64,000 nucleotides of DNA, taken from assembly GCF_023053635.1 (NCBI RefSeq), contig NC_086175.1, positions 122,090,740-122,154,739 on the forward strand, written 5' to 3'. Below the pieces are notes generated by a model. That model saw only the letters and a list, made by a program, of their open reading frames with translations, searched no databases and was not told the origin of the DNA. Positions 26,001 through 41,000 of the stretch are shown here, one piece after another. A program made the position numbers and the translations under genes. The DNA comes from Elgaria multicarinata webbii (taxonomy: Eukaryota; Chordata; Lepidosauria; Squamata; Anguidae). Position 1 is the stretch's first letter; each line of letters opens with the position of its first letter.

Positions 26001-29000
26001 CAATTGAGAAAAGGAATTTAGAGAGAACTTCTTATTCTGAATTAAACTGAAAAAGGGCCAGCATGCCTCTTTGGCAGGCCCTTAAAAGCATTACCTGTTT
26101 AAGAAACTCTTTTAAAGCTTCTTGCTGCTGCTCCATTTGCCGTTTCAACTGAGCATGCTTCTGCATAAGCAGGTCCTCTTGTATCCTCTGCCGAGAAAGG
26201 AGAGCTTCCCGTTGCTCGTCTAGCTGCTCCTGCAGTTCTTTCAAGTGCTCTTGCTGAGCTTGGATGTTCTCAGAGGAAGCCAGCATTCTATCCCTTAATT
26301 CCACTATATCAGAACAACCAGAGAAGGATCCACTTCTATTTTTTAATGGAAAGGGTTCCTGGGTCCTCCCAGCCTCACTTGCTACTGGGGAAGGCAAGGA
26401 AAAGACAGACTGCAAAGGATCAGTTGTTCTTAGCCTACTCTCAGTGGGTACATGTTGATGCTTTAAGGGTGTTGGGAGAAGGCTCTGTTCTACCAGAGGT
26501 GTATGAGGCACCAATTTATCAGAGCAGATTGTTTGTGAAGGCTCAGTAGAATTGTCTGCAGGGAAAGCAAATTGGACATGCTGCGTGTGTGTCACGGGTT
26601 GAGTTGTAACAGAAGTATCCCTCGGCTTGAGCGTTGGTGGTCCTGGAATCTTGTAAAATTCCAATGATGGCGTTGCAGAAGTCCCTGCTGCACTCAGTTT
26701 TTCCTTCTCTGGATGTGAACAGGAATTCTGTTTCAACTGAAAAGGCCTTTGATTCACCTGGGTACCCACAGACTGAGCCTGTTCCCCACTGTCAACATCA
26801 GGCCTTCGCTCTTTGTTTTTCTGCTCCAATGGCAGTTTTGAATACTCAGCTGGCTCTTGTACAGGAGCCTTCTTAGATGGCTGATTAAGTCTCTGCAACA
26901 TATCAAACCTTTGTAACTGCAATGAAGGTTCAGGAATAGAATGTAGATGCACGTGTCTCTCAGCAGGTCCTAATAATGCTGTAGAAACTGATTGGTATCT
27001 TTGTTTCAGCTTGTTCTGATACTCAAGTAAATGTTTTCTGGCTTCTTCAACTGAGTCTCTGTGCATCCTAAAACAATATACACATATACGTATATATATT
27101 TATTAATTGAGCAGATAACATTTTTCAGGAGCAGAACAACATTCCAATTGCCAAAACAGTATCAAACAGGCTATCCCAGAATCCCAATTTTGACAGAGAA
27201 AAATACCTGTTTTGCATTAGAAGATGCTGCTGATATTCACGAATCATCTGTACATGGTCATCCTCTTTAGAACTGCTGGCTGCCTGTGTTCCAATGGGAG
27301 TATCAGACTAAAGAGAAATTAAATGAAGTATCAAAGGCTATTCAATAAGTAATTCTCTGCTTTTCTGTGGATCACATTATTTTTTGTTTCAAAGGCAGAA
27401 ACAGTCATAACATACCAGTGTTTGTTGCCCGGGGGGGGGGGGGGGGATTGCAGAGCCCAGGATGGAGAGCCAACCCTATTTTCATAGCAAATTTTCAATT
27501 TTACCTTTGGTTCTACTGTCTGATGATGGTGTACAACAGGGACAACATTCATCTGTTCTGTTTGGGATTCTTGATCTTTCTTCTCTTGCTCTCTCTTAAC
27601 TTCCTGCTCCTGATGCTGTATTTGAGCCTTCAGAAGATCAACCTCCAGACGTATTTTCTGCTCTTCAATTTGCTGAAGCAATGCCAACTGCTGCTGCTTT
27701 TGGCGCTCCAGCCATTCAATCTAGTGAAATGAACATGAGTTTACTGTGTTAATGACAGGATGAATCCATTGTCTCAAATAGTACATGGTAAACCTCCCAT
27801 TACATAAATTCCTGGACAGAACACCAACTTCTTTACAAGTATTAATCTGGGTAGATTAAAGGACTATTTACTGCAAGGTTTGACACAGGACTGCGTGAGA
27901 AGCTGGTAAATTTTGCTAGTCATCAGGAACTTCATGTAATCAATGAAACATTCACTACAAATCCTGCAACTGAACACTTTATGGTAATAACATGCAGAAG
28001 ACGCGAAGTTTACAGTAAAGCTCTGTATTGTATGTGTTGCAAAGCGGAGTGAATATTGATTATACACAATATTGCGGTGAAGTAGTTACAGTCAGTTTTA
28101 CTATGGCTTATTGATAATATGTTCAAGAAGAAGAGGGGAGAAACCTGCAAGTTAAATTAAAGCTACATTGGATATTTGAACTTGATTTCTGTACTTCCTT
28201 GGCTTTGTAATCGTCTTGATTTTCAAACTGTGGAAATGCAAGCTCACATTAATAGGTGCTCATGATTGTTAGAGGGAGAAGTCTATCAATTTTGTAGAAT
28301 TCCCATTCCTTTTACCCCTCATATTGCAGAGCAGAGTTAAAGCTCTCCTGCAGGCCATTATGGGCAGTAATTACTTGCTTTCGATTTTCCTTCTCTTTTT
28401 TTTAATTATCCTGACCTTCAGCCTTAACTAAATGTTAACTGTGCTTTAACTTAATACTCCGACATTCGATTTCCTGTGTTTCTGAGAAGTTAGATACCAG
28501 TGACTTAAAAAACCCATTTTAAATTAACAATTTCCAGGTAATACATACTACTAAATGAAAAGTACTATCTTACAACAGGATATATTCAAGTTAAGACATT
28601 CTTTTCTGCAACTCAAGCAGAATTAAAGAATTGTGATCATTCGAAGAGTAACATCTTATGTTAAATGTTTCAAAGATGATGTTAAAAAGGCAATACACGT
28701 TACAAAAGAGAACTGACTCTCCATAGATTTAAAAGTAGCTGTACCTGGTTTTGTCTTTCAGCTTCCATTCTCATTTTAGTTGCTCCTTCTTGTGGATTTA
28801 GAACTGCATTTCCAGCAACAACAGTTAGGTCCAATATTTCTGGAAACTCTAAAGGGATATATATATATATAAGCAAATTTCAAACAGACAGAATACTCGT
28901 AAGACAAGTAAACATCTGGAAAATTGACAGAAAAGGAAGATTTGAAGAACTTAATAATGGAGAATGACCTTGAACCTGAATTCTGTCTATGGATCTCCCT

Positions 29001-32000
29001 AAGGGAAGCCCATCATATTGAGGCTTAGCAACCTTTGGGAGGAATCCTCATCCCTTCTCCTTCTCTTCCCCTACCATCCCTTGCACATTTGAACATTCTA
29101 CAAGAAACTACTTATTTCTCAGTAGTCTTGCTCAGATGTAATTCTAAACCACAGATTAGCATTAAGAGAACAACCCACAAGGAGTCTTATATTTGCATAT
29201 TCCTTGCAATGAATCTGTGGAGGAGTTTAAAACCAAAATAAACTTCGGTTAATCACACCATAGTTCATGATGCTGGCTTGTTTCAACTAACCATAGTTAA
29301 GATTAACCACAATTTGATATATGGGCAACATCAAATTCTTGCTAAGAGCCACTATGACTTGGAAAGCTTTGGTTCAAATCCTTGCTCAGCGAGGAATTCA
29401 CTGGATAGCCTTGGACCAACAATTCTCAGCATCGTGAGGGGGAAAAAATAGGATAACTCCCATGTATGCTTTCTAGAGCTCCTTAGTATATAACAGGATA
29501 TGTGTAATAAAAATAAAAGAAAGGTGTAATCATTTATGTTTAACTGGGTAAGATTTCATCACAAAGATTTCCTATCCCCTCCCCTATAGCTAAGTACATT
29601 TCATAAGGCAATACACTCAAAGAAGTAAATAAAGAGAGGTAGACAAGAAGGCCTGGATAATCTTAAGCAGCTTCACAAACCAATTTAGTATAACCTAATA
29701 ACTCACAGCTCAAACAAATGGGAGCTCTATAGACATTAACAAATCAAATGGACAAACTGAAGGCGTCTGTGATTATAAGCAATTATGATAGTAAAGGTTA
29801 AACAGGGAATGTTTTCAGTATCCCTTTACCCACATTTAACATGGCTAGCTGGGCAGCCATTCATCAAGGCACCTGCTTTAAGAGAGAAGACTGTATGGAG
29901 TAGAACAGCCTTTCTCAACCTGGGGCGCTCCAGATGTGTTGGACTGCATCTCCCAGAATGCCCCAGCCAGCAGAGCTGGCTGGGGCATTCTGGGAGTTGT
30001 AGTCCAACACATCTGGAGTGCCCCAGGTTGAGAAAGGCTGGAGTAGAAGAACTGTAAGTCTTTTCTTACTGATTCAGAAATTAGGAGGGAAATGCAAGGA
30101 TTTGTGCTAGTAGGAAGTAAAGCACGCTAAAGAATAATCTAGTTTTGTGATCAAATAAAACTCTCCCAAAAATGCCATGTAAATTACATATAAAATCTTA
30201 AGACCCAGGTTCACTGGCTGGAGGATAGGATAGGATTGTGGAGGTGCCCATCCATTGGCACAGAGGAGCTCCTCCGGCAAGGGTGGGGGCTACCCAACCC
30301 AAAGGCCGCAGTGATGCCTGGGAAAAGGTCTTCAAGTATAAATCGACCACAGGCAGCAATAGGCCCCGAAATGGAGTGTTCTGAAAGCAGGGCTGGGGCA
30401 GTTTTGGATCCACTGGATTTCAATGACAGGTGTTTGTTTGTTGTTTGCATGTTTGTTTTTAAAGGAAACTGCCAGGAGAAAATCAGGCAAACCCCTGCCC
30501 CAGACACGTATCACACCATGGCCACTTGTGGGCTGGCATGGCTCCAGATGCCATAATGGCTCTGTGGCGGACTTCCCACTCCTGTCCCACTTACGACTGC
30601 GCTGTTAACCACTCTCTCTTATGGTACTAGCATTACATCGAAGATGTTGTCCAGATGATATACTGGTCAAGATCCAAAGAGCTGCTTAGGGTCACACAAG
30701 GGGACTAATTATTTATCATTATGCTCAGTTATCATTATGCTCAGGTCAGGTTTCAAGACCTAATTGCAGAAAGTCACACAAAACATACCTTTGGCTTCAG
30801 GAACAGGACCAGACTGAGTTTCATATTCAGGTTCTGATTCACACAATCTTCTCTCTCCACTAGAAATTATTCCTGACTCAATTGTCCCAAATTCACTTGG
30901 AACCTCTGGTTCACATTTTGATGTCCACTGGTCTTTTTGGTTCCTGATCTTGTTTAGCAATTTTTTAAGAGCTAATTTTGGTTGAGGCTGAGGTGCCTTT
31001 TCTACTTCACTACCTAAAATAAAAATAAAACACAAATTACAAAAACAACCATGAGAGCAAGAAACCTATTTGCAGCGGCACAAAAGTGTTTTGACTGTAT
31101 AGAAAATGTGTTATGTAGGATTGCACAAGAATCCATTGCTGAAAGTGGCCAGCAACAACAACAAAAATTAACACAAACCATCATAGCAGGATAGAAATTT
31201 TAAAAATAATAAAACGGAGGTTCTTTCCATCTTTATTTCTGAAGGGCTTACGCGAATCCAGAGTGTGTTCAGTTAAGTCCCTGGCTCATGGACCTGCATT
31301 CATTCCAGTGACACATAAAGCACAACTTCCAAATTTACAAAAACAGCCAACACTTGTGTGTCAAATAGACTGAATTTTACTCTCATAATTTAGAAATCAA
31401 GGGCCATCTTTCTTTCAACTAACCAAGATGAAAAGCTTACTAACCTACTCTGCTATGCCATATGCACCTTTCTCCTCTGACATGTGCACCCCTGGACTTG
31501 ACTGCTCCATTGTATTGCACATTTCTCCATTTCAGGCCACAAGGTTAAGTGGCGAATCTGAAAGTAATAGTTATACACCAGTGTTTGGGAACATATGCCT
31601 CACTATTCATACTCATTAAACCCTTTGACAGCTAGTTTAGACTATTTTATAAAGTGTTCACTAGTGACAATAACTGGCATGCAAATGGTGATTAGTGAAT
31701 ATTAACACTAACTAGTTTAGAAATCTCTCTTACCACCCAGCTCACTGTCTTTCACCTCATCCCCCAGTCTTGGTGGCACCTCAGAAACAGAACCTGGCTC
31801 CTGAGAGAGCTCCAGCTCATCATCTTGAGACTGATCAGAGAAGGTCGGCAAGGGCTGTGGATCGAGGTGCAAAATAAGGTCTCCCTTCATTTCTGTGTAA
31901 AGAAATTAAGCTGCATGAAATCAATACGCAACATTCTGTATTGTAAATTCTAATCCTAGAGAAAGTATGCAGCAGACTTCTAAGAACAGTCTTTATTCGC

Positions 32001-35000
32001 ACAATGCAATGACAGGGAAAAACAGTATAAACTGCAAGATGTTCTATTTCAGTCAGTTTAAATTCAGAAGAGCAACCATTTCTCTTACTACTGAGGCAAC
32101 CTGTAATGAACTTTTCAGTGTTACAGTAGCTTCAGTCATCCGCAAACTACAAACACTGTGTGAACAACAGGCCTGCCAGAATTCATCCTAAATATCACAT
32201 TTAAAATAAAAATGTAAAATGCCAGCCATCTAAGAAAGCCTCAGATTCCAAATTGGAATAAATTTTGAAAGCGTAAACCAGTGCATTAGAAACCAAGTAC
32301 ACTTCTTGTGATAGGGAAACTAAATACTCTGTGATGCTCTGTTTGGAAAAGTCATCCCATTCAATATGAGGAAACTAATTCAATTGGTTTGAATTGAAAG
32401 CTAGTGACTCCAGGTTAGCCCTAAAAGAATCCGAACAACTGTAATGGGAATATTCTATAGTGTGCATTGTGGACTTAAGGTGAGATCCCCCAAATCAATG
32501 CTGGTGTGACGCTTTCCATGGAAGTTGGAAGAGTCCCTGAGCAAAATCCACTGAAGTAGCTAGAGACTGCAAAGAAGCAATGCTTAGCAGACTATATCCA
32601 TGATCAATTAAATCCGTGGTTTTCAAACTTCCTGCCTTCTAGGGACCCTTTCTGCACCAATTTGTCTGTTAAAGAACCCTGAACATCTGCCATGGAAAAA
32701 ACACTGCATTTCAGAGGTTTCTAGTGCACATTCCAGAGTATCCATTCATTTCAACTGAGGCACTGACCAGGCCTGCTGGATTTCACCATTGCCCTGTGCA
32801 ATATAGAACATGCCCAATTCACCAAAAGATGAGTAGTGATGAGCAAGCTGTCTTTTAGGGATGCTTGTCTGCCATTATTGATTTTGTCATTAAAGAACTC
32901 CAATAAGATTTGAAAGAAATCTTTGGCTTCTCCAGAACACAGTTAGAAAGCCACTTATTCTAAACAATACTCACTCCTGTCTCCAGTATACATGTCTTCA
33001 AAGGCACACTCCAGCTCCCTCTGCCATTCTTCCTTGAGTTCCACACGCCTGTAGGCTGGTTCAAACAGCTGAGGAGGCATCTGGGCAACGATCTGTCTTC
33101 TGCGAGCAAGGTCCATATTCTGCATCTGTTCAAGCTCTTTCATTAGCTTTTCCCTGTCCTTTAAGGCAGAGAAACGTTCAGTTAAAAGGCTGTCATTCAA
33201 ACCCACCCATTTTATCTGACATAACAAACATACTTTTCAATTACTATGACTATTGCTTTATGTTGGGTATTTCTCATGACTCAATCAGTAGTTATGAATT
33301 TTCATGAAGTCGCTGCAGCTGGAAAAATCATGATTCAAATTAACATGTATATTCCACCTTTTCTGCTAAAAAGCCATCAAAGCAGCGCACAACAATTTAA
33401 AACAATAAAATCTTGGAAAATAAAAACAAGTAAAATAAAAAAAGTAAAAATGATAGGTAGACAGTGAGAGATTCTATATGTGAACCGCCCAGGGAGCTTC
33501 GGCTGTTGGGCGGTATAGAAATGCAAATAATAATAATAATAATAATAATAATACACACGATACATAGGAGAATGCAAGATATCCATGCCATTGAGTACAA
33601 ATGATTTTGTTGAGGTCACTGCTAAATATACAGTTCAAAGGCAACTGCAGTTTCTTTTAAAAGGTGGATTGTGCCCTATTCCAGCATGATTTAGAGTCTA
33701 AAGAAAGACTTTTATTAGTCATATATCATTAAGAAATGTCAGCTTCAATTTTGATGATTTTCCTGTATAATTTCGGAAGGCATATATTGTTAATTGCTAC
33801 TTAAAATGAAATATTAATGGTTTCCTTCCTCCACAACATCAGGTGCATTAAAATTACATTAAGTATTCAGGGAAGACAAGCCCATATTATTTTTTTTAGT
33901 ACCTCAACTTTCTAGTGTGTCTGCTGAATTAGCAAAGTGCACCAATAAATAAATCCCTAATGCAGGAAGCTGAGAATTATTTAAACCTACATATTTAAAT
34001 AAATTTAGAGCAGAGAGAACAAGGGCTCTTATATGCCAAACAGTGATATTTCTAAATGAAGTCAGATGTATATTCTTCTTGGTATGTCAGGTCAGTTAGT
34101 GAAGCATTAGAAGATGATGTCCAGATTTTTACCTGTCTTACATATTAGCCTGTTTTCCTGATTAAAAAAGTGTATTGTTTTATAGACATATTCTAGAGTG
34201 ATTTTCAGCACAGAACACTTCAATTTATTTTTTGACACATCGGCTTGGATCCTGAGTACTGTGAGCAGGAAGAAGCTTAAGATAATGGGACTTCTCTGTC
34301 TGAACCTCCCCTTGCTTGCAGAAAAGCCTCTACAGGGGGTTGAGGGACTACCCTGAAAAGTGTGAAAAGAGGTGTGTGGGGCTCTAAGGAAGGCAGGAAT
34401 TGCTCAAAATTGGGTGAAGTCACTCTCCAGAAAGTTTTTTGAGGGAGGAGGAGGGGACAGAAAAGTCCCCTTCTGCAAACTTTATCCCACTTGCAGTATA
34501 CTAAATAAACAATTATATTTATGTTAAATCTGTATGTATATGTAGACATGAGCAAACATATATTCTCTGAAAGTAGGCCATGTTAAAAAGAGTTCTAACT
34601 ATATTTTTAAGTTTATTTGTGATTGATAACTGGCAAATAGAGGGAGAAAACGTGGAGGCAGTGACACACTTTGTATTTCTGGGTGCAAAGATTACTGCAG
34701 ATGCTGACTGCAGCCAGGAAATCAGAAGACATTTACTTCTTGGGAGGAGAGCAATGACAAATCTTGATAAAATAGTTAAGAGCAGAGACACCACACTGAC
34801 AACAAAGGTCCGCATAGTTAAAGCAATGGTATTCCCCGTAGTAACCTATGGCTGCAAGAGCTGGACCATAAGGAAAGCTGAGCGAAGGAAGATAGATGCT
34901 TTTGAATTGTGGTGTTGGAGGAAAATTCTGAGAGTGCCTTGGACTGCAAGAAGATCAAACCAGTCCATACTCCAGGAAATAAAGCCAGACTGCTCACTTG

Positions 35001-38000
35001 AGGGAATGGTATTAAAGGCAAAACTGAAGTACTTTGGCCACATAATGAGAAGACAGGATACCTTGGAGAAGAGGCTGATGCTAGGGAAAGTGGAAGGCAA
35101 AAGGAAGAGGGGCCGACCAAGGGCAAGATGGATGGATGATATTCTGGAGGTGACAAACTTGACCTTGGGGGAGCTAGGGGTGGCAACGACCGACAGAAAG
35201 CTCTGGCGTGGGCTGGTCCATGAAGTCATGAAGAGTCGGAAGCGACTGAACGAATAAACAACAAACTTGCAAATATGTAGTTAATAACAACCTCTTCATC
35301 CATACCTTAAAGAGTATATGTTTCATCAATCTTATGGCCTCAACTGCCAAACCTTACCTACCTCGAGGGCTGAATTACTGCAGCGTGGCTTTTTAAATGT
35401 TCAACTATTTTTCATCTTTGACAGTGGAAAGAACATTGTATAGTATAATTCTCAAAACTAAGGTTAAGCACTATGAGCACTTTAAGGGTACGAACTTTAA
35501 ACAATTAATTATTCCAGAACCTTTCTAGAAAGAGGTTAGTAGATTCTAATTTGAATTCATTAAATAAACAATACAGTTTGGTATTATATCTCATTTCAGT
35601 ACTTCCCAGTTGAAGGGACACAGTGTTTCTACTTTGCTTACTCGTGCCAGAAGAACCTTCTTCAAGGCATGCTTCCCTCTCAGACGAGCTTTTTCCGCCT
35701 GCTCCCTTCTTTCTCTTTCTTCTTCTTTTTGTAATTCTTCCTTCCGTTTGGCTTCCTCCTCAGCAAGCAACCGAGCATCTGGCTAGCAGTCAACCAGCAA
35801 CAAGTTAGCAATATCTAGTACTGCGGTGTCTTCAAACAGAGCCAACATCAAAACTATAGTTCTGTAGATAAAAGCTGTCAAACCCCCCCATAATTGGGGA
35901 ACAAATTCCCCATCCCAACTACCCGAGAGTGGCACCCATACTTCCACCAAGAATGTGTCACTTCTGTATGAATTCAACTTGAATTAGACACTAACGTTTG
36001 GTGGTGAGGCTGAGGATATTTTATATATATGTTACAGGTCTGGTGGATAGTCAGCAGCTTCCTAGTGCTGAAGTTAGTACAATAATTTGTATGCGGTGTA
36101 TTAAGATGCCATAGAATGTAGTGGGAACCTCTAAAAGACGGTGTAAGCGCCTTGGACGCTTTAGCATGGTATTCCTGCTATCAGTGTAGGCCAATAAAAA
36201 TCTGCTGGTAGAGGATTATATAAATGTGGAATAGTGGGAAAGAAGGAGATACTAAGAGACACAGAGGCTGTTTCTTTAAAGAGTGGCTTGACTGGCTGGA
36301 GTGCTAGGCGCTGTTCATCAATAGACATGCATAGTAACTAGGGTGAAATAGGTGGTTCTTTGTCTACCATATTGCTCATCTTATTGTGGACCTCTAGGAC
36401 TTACTATCTGGGTTCTATGACCTAGCCCACCAAAGGCACAAAAACATTTTTCACTTTTACTGAATAAGTAGGGATGCATTTCGTCAACAGCCTGTGTCAG
36501 GGGTGTTGAACATCTTTCAGTCCAAGGGCTGAATATGATTTTGGAAAAGCTCTTGGGGGGGGGGGGTGCATTCCAGTGCTGGGCGGGGCCAAAGGCAAAC
36601 AGGGTGGGGCCAAAACCATCCCGCATATTATGACAGTTTTGTCCTTGCCTTGGGATTCTATGAGATGGAATGCCAAGGATTTTTGGGGGCCCTAGACCAC
36701 CAGGTAACCACTCCTACTCAATTTTCCCCAGGACAAGGTGTCACCAAGAAATGCAGTTTCTTTTTACTGCCTTCTGGTATTAGACACACAGGCCATGTTC
36801 ATACAACACGCTAAGTTACCCTGTGAATAAGCTACACAGTGTGAGTTGTTTGTGGAACAACGCACTGTGTGCCTGACAGACAATCGGGCTTACTGTGGCT
36901 TGTTTCCCCTCAGTCCTCCAGGCAGTATCTCAGTGCCTTCATGGCAGAACCCATCTTGTCTGCCCATCCTGCCCCTGCTCTGATCGCAACCACTTGTTGT
37001 TCCCTGCCTTTCTATTTTAATTTTTTGTGCCGTTTGTGCATTGTCACTGGAGAGGGAAGCTTGAATGAGATCGGGAAGAGCAGCAATTTTTTTGGCCAAG
37101 CGGCTCTATGCCTGATCACTGCAGCCCACGATAAAAATGCTCTCCTGGGTTTGGACGACAAGACAACCAAGTATCGTGCAAACCTAGTCGCAATGCTTTA
37201 GTTCAGTAACAACTCTTTGAGATGAAATTTTGACTTTTCTGTCTTTAACTTATTTTAACTACTTATTTTAACTACTTTAACTACTTATTTCAAGTAGATC
37301 CCTAGTACAGGATAAACAGTAACACTAAGCACACGATGCAAAAAAAGTCAAAATCAAAACATTAAGATACATTTCCAGGAACAAGGCTTATGAAGAGCAA
37401 AACACTTTAGTAAATAAGGCATTTACCAGTTTTCCCAAATCATGCAAAGAAAATACGTTCTCCCATGGAGAATTGAAATCTATTATCACTGGACTGCCAA
37501 GTATTTTTACATGCGTTCATCTGTTTGCATACATTCAGATTTTTTGTTTCCTTTTAATATAATGCAAATATGAACACATTACTAAATCTACTCTAAAAAT
37601 CTTTATCTCCTCATCTCAAAACCAGATTTCTAGCTACAAAAACATTTTGGTGAGACAATATCCTTGATCATTGTAATATGCAATTGATATGTCAGTGACA
37701 AATGAATTGTCTCAAAATAGCTGTATTTGTGTTTTAGTCCAGGAGATGTTTCCCACTTCAAGTATCCCTTCTTGGGTTCATAACATTTCTAGCTTATGCC
37801 TCGTATTAGTCATGACCTAATATAATACCATTGTGATTCATTTGGTTTACACTATCCTATTTTGACACTAGAATCTCCACTGCCAGCTATCTACATCCTG
37901 GCATGGATGTTTCCCAGAATGTTAAGTATCACAACAAGATTCCCAAACGACGTTACTTGGAACAACACTTTACTCTCAGCCTAAGGGCCCAGTGGGATTG

Positions 38001-41000
38001 GGTGCCGGAACAAAATCATGACATCCTAACGCAGAATATCCTTTGATGCATTTGATCATGGAATCTCCTAACTGCTTAGCTAGGTCAATATGGGTCCCCG
38101 TATCTGCCACAACATTTTAGCTTAAAGCTCTTCCTGCCAGTAACTAGGCCTTAGGAGAAGCATTCAAGCATTTAGAATTGTGAAAAGAACTACATAAAAG
38201 CAAGGGAAAGATCAGCGGGTAGAGGAAAATGGATAAAGGAAAAAGAGGGTGTGTGTGTCATGAGAGACTAGAAACCATGGAGGGCCAGACTGGGTGTTGG
38301 AGGGGGCAGATTTGTCCCCCATATTTGTTTTTGTAGCAATGGGATGCCTTAATTTCACATGTTATACTTGTGAATTTCCTATCCATAAGAAATAACAGAA
38401 GCAAATTGGGGTTCCCACTGTTAACTACAGAAAAGCAAAAATCTGTACATTCAAAGGCCTTGTACAGATCTTTATTTTCCAAACTGACAACAGAAACCCA
38501 GTAGACTCATGCTCATCTGGATTATGGCCATTGCTTTACCCAGAATATGCCTACTAGAAGTCAATCACCTGTTCTGTGTCTATTTCTCTATCCAAATATG
38601 GGTCAAAGTGATGATGGCGAGTAACCGAGAAAGTGTCAACGTCACACACTTTCACTGTAGGGACAGTCTTCAGCTCAATATTCTGAAAAGTTGGAAAAAT
38701 AAATTGCTTTAACAATAGTGCGGGTTTCACAGTTTGTGCTATACAAAACAAGCTGTATAGGGCTGCCTATTATATAAACCTAACCAGAGGCAGAATGCCT
38801 AGCAAGAGGCTCATGCTGAAAATCTGACAGTTCATAGTAGTATGCATGCCAAAGTTATGTTTATGACCAGGGTGAAACACAGATTTAGGAAAAGTTAAAT
38901 TGTCTAGGAGGAACTTCATATCTTCATCATATGCCAGGCTCTAAGATCACATGAACAGAAATGTGACAGTACTCTTCTAACCATTTGTATGAAAGCTGAA
39001 GGGTAAGTATGATTATATCTGAAGAATTAATAACAACATGTAGCACTTTAAATCATTCCAAACAGTACACGTATATTATCTCAATGATCCTTACAACCAC
39101 CACTGGCAGGCCAGTATTATTACCTCCATAGTGCAGAACAGGAGTGCAGTCCAAGAAATAACGCCTTGCCAGAACCTGCCTAGAGAGTTTATGGCTCAGG
39201 TCAGATTTAATTGTGGACTTTCCATCTTACAGTTTATACTATTAGCCATTATATTCACTGACTCATTTCAAAAGCTCTTGAAACCATTTACCAGAAAAAG
39301 AAATCTGGCAGGGCTTTTTCGGTGGAAGCTTTGGAACTCCCCTATGGGGATATACCTCACTGCTGGCTTTTAATGAAAACCTGAAGACACATTTATTCCA
39401 GTCTGCATTTGGTGCTTAAAAATCATGCTGCCGCTATTGTTCTCTCTCTCTCTCTTGGCCTGTTCGCACATAAATGTGGCAACTCGTGGACTAATTAACA
39501 ACGTAAGCCATCTTCAGAGGGTAGCGTACCCTGAAAAGCAGGTTAATTTTTTAAAAAATCAATCAATCTACCATGAAATTAACTGTGATATGCAATGTTT
39601 CAGAGGTAGGAAGTACATCATGTGAAATAAAAGCTAAACGTCAAACTAATTTATTTATTACAATTCTATACCACCCAGAAATTGGGGTTATGATTTAAAT
39701 TAGTCATGCTTAAGCCCAGGGGTGGGAAACTTGTGGTTCTACAGATGTTTTTGGCCTACAACTCCCATCATCCCTAACCTGAAGAGCCAATGGTGAGGGA
39801 TGATAGGAGTTATAAGCCACAAGTTGCCCACCCATGCTTAAGGCCCTCTGAAATCAAGTTAGTTGTGAGTGGCAATTAACTTGTTCTCCCAATTTCAATG
39901 GACTTAAGCACAACTAATATTCCCTGGTTATTACCCATGAGTATAAAGTAAGCCATCCGGCTGAATTGGAATGTATCCATAGGTCCTTGACAATTCGTTT
40001 GCTTTAATACTAATGTTGAGCTGCATGAACTACTTCACATAATAATCAACTGATGCATAAAACAGCACGGAAGATGTACAGCCTCTAACAACAATTCTTT
40101 AAAACATTCAAAATTCCCTAAGCAAAATGTCATGATAACCCTCTACCCACATGTTATCTGAATGGATAAAACTGACATGGCTGGGTGGGGAACGTTGGGA
40201 GACGGACTTTTTTCTGTCTAAACATGCATAGGATTGCACCTTTAGACTACTTGGGCTTTGTTATTAAGGAGGCATGTCATTTAACACATGAGGCTACCCA
40301 CCGTTCCAACAATCAATCAACCAACCAACTTCTATCCTCTTTACAATAAACATAAACCACATTTAAATGATTGCGCTACTCACTGATAGAGTCTTTTAAC
40401 GTTTTTTAAAGTTTATGGGGGGGAAATACTCACTTCAAAGGGGTGGGGAGGAGGTGGAGGCAGGCTTGCAATTTTAGCAGCTCTCTCTTTTTCTACATCG
40501 AAGGCATGCTTCCGTGCATTTGCTCTCCTTATTTAAAGGGAAGAGGAAGAAATGAGACATTCAAATCAGGCTATATTAAAGCAAGGCTACATCAAGCAAT
40601 CAGCAAAACACAATAATCAATATTTTTATTAGCCCCCTATTTACTGAATGTCAATGAAGATTAAACTCAGGAGGCAGCACAAAGTTCTCCTGCTAAATGT
40701 AACAATGGTTTAAAAAGACTCGATGAGAACCAGGGAGTGTAATGCAGATCTGTCAGCATATATCGCCCATAGCATTTTACACGTTTTGATGGCCTTATAG
40801 GCCCCTTCCAACTCTTCTATTCTATGATTCTATGTTCATCTCAGTCCTCATGAAAAGGGAGAACTTCGTCTGCAGAAACTCCAACCTGAGACAATACTAA
40901 AATAAAATGCTGTTAGGACTGCAATCCTATACCTGAAAGCAAGTCCCAGTGAATTCAGTGGGGCATGCTCCACTCCAGAGTACATACGCATAGGACTGGG

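Noticed and set aside
28081-28130. Second scaRNA-like pattern (AAGCCATAGTAAAACTGA on the minus strand)
   Set aside because: The U2 pairing is broken and no box C lies at a suitable distance; the true U2 G19 guide is at 20181-20204.
28081-28745. Possible further CEP295 exon in intron 11
   Set aside because: Exons 11 and 12 already join in phase 0 and no conserved frame is visible between them.
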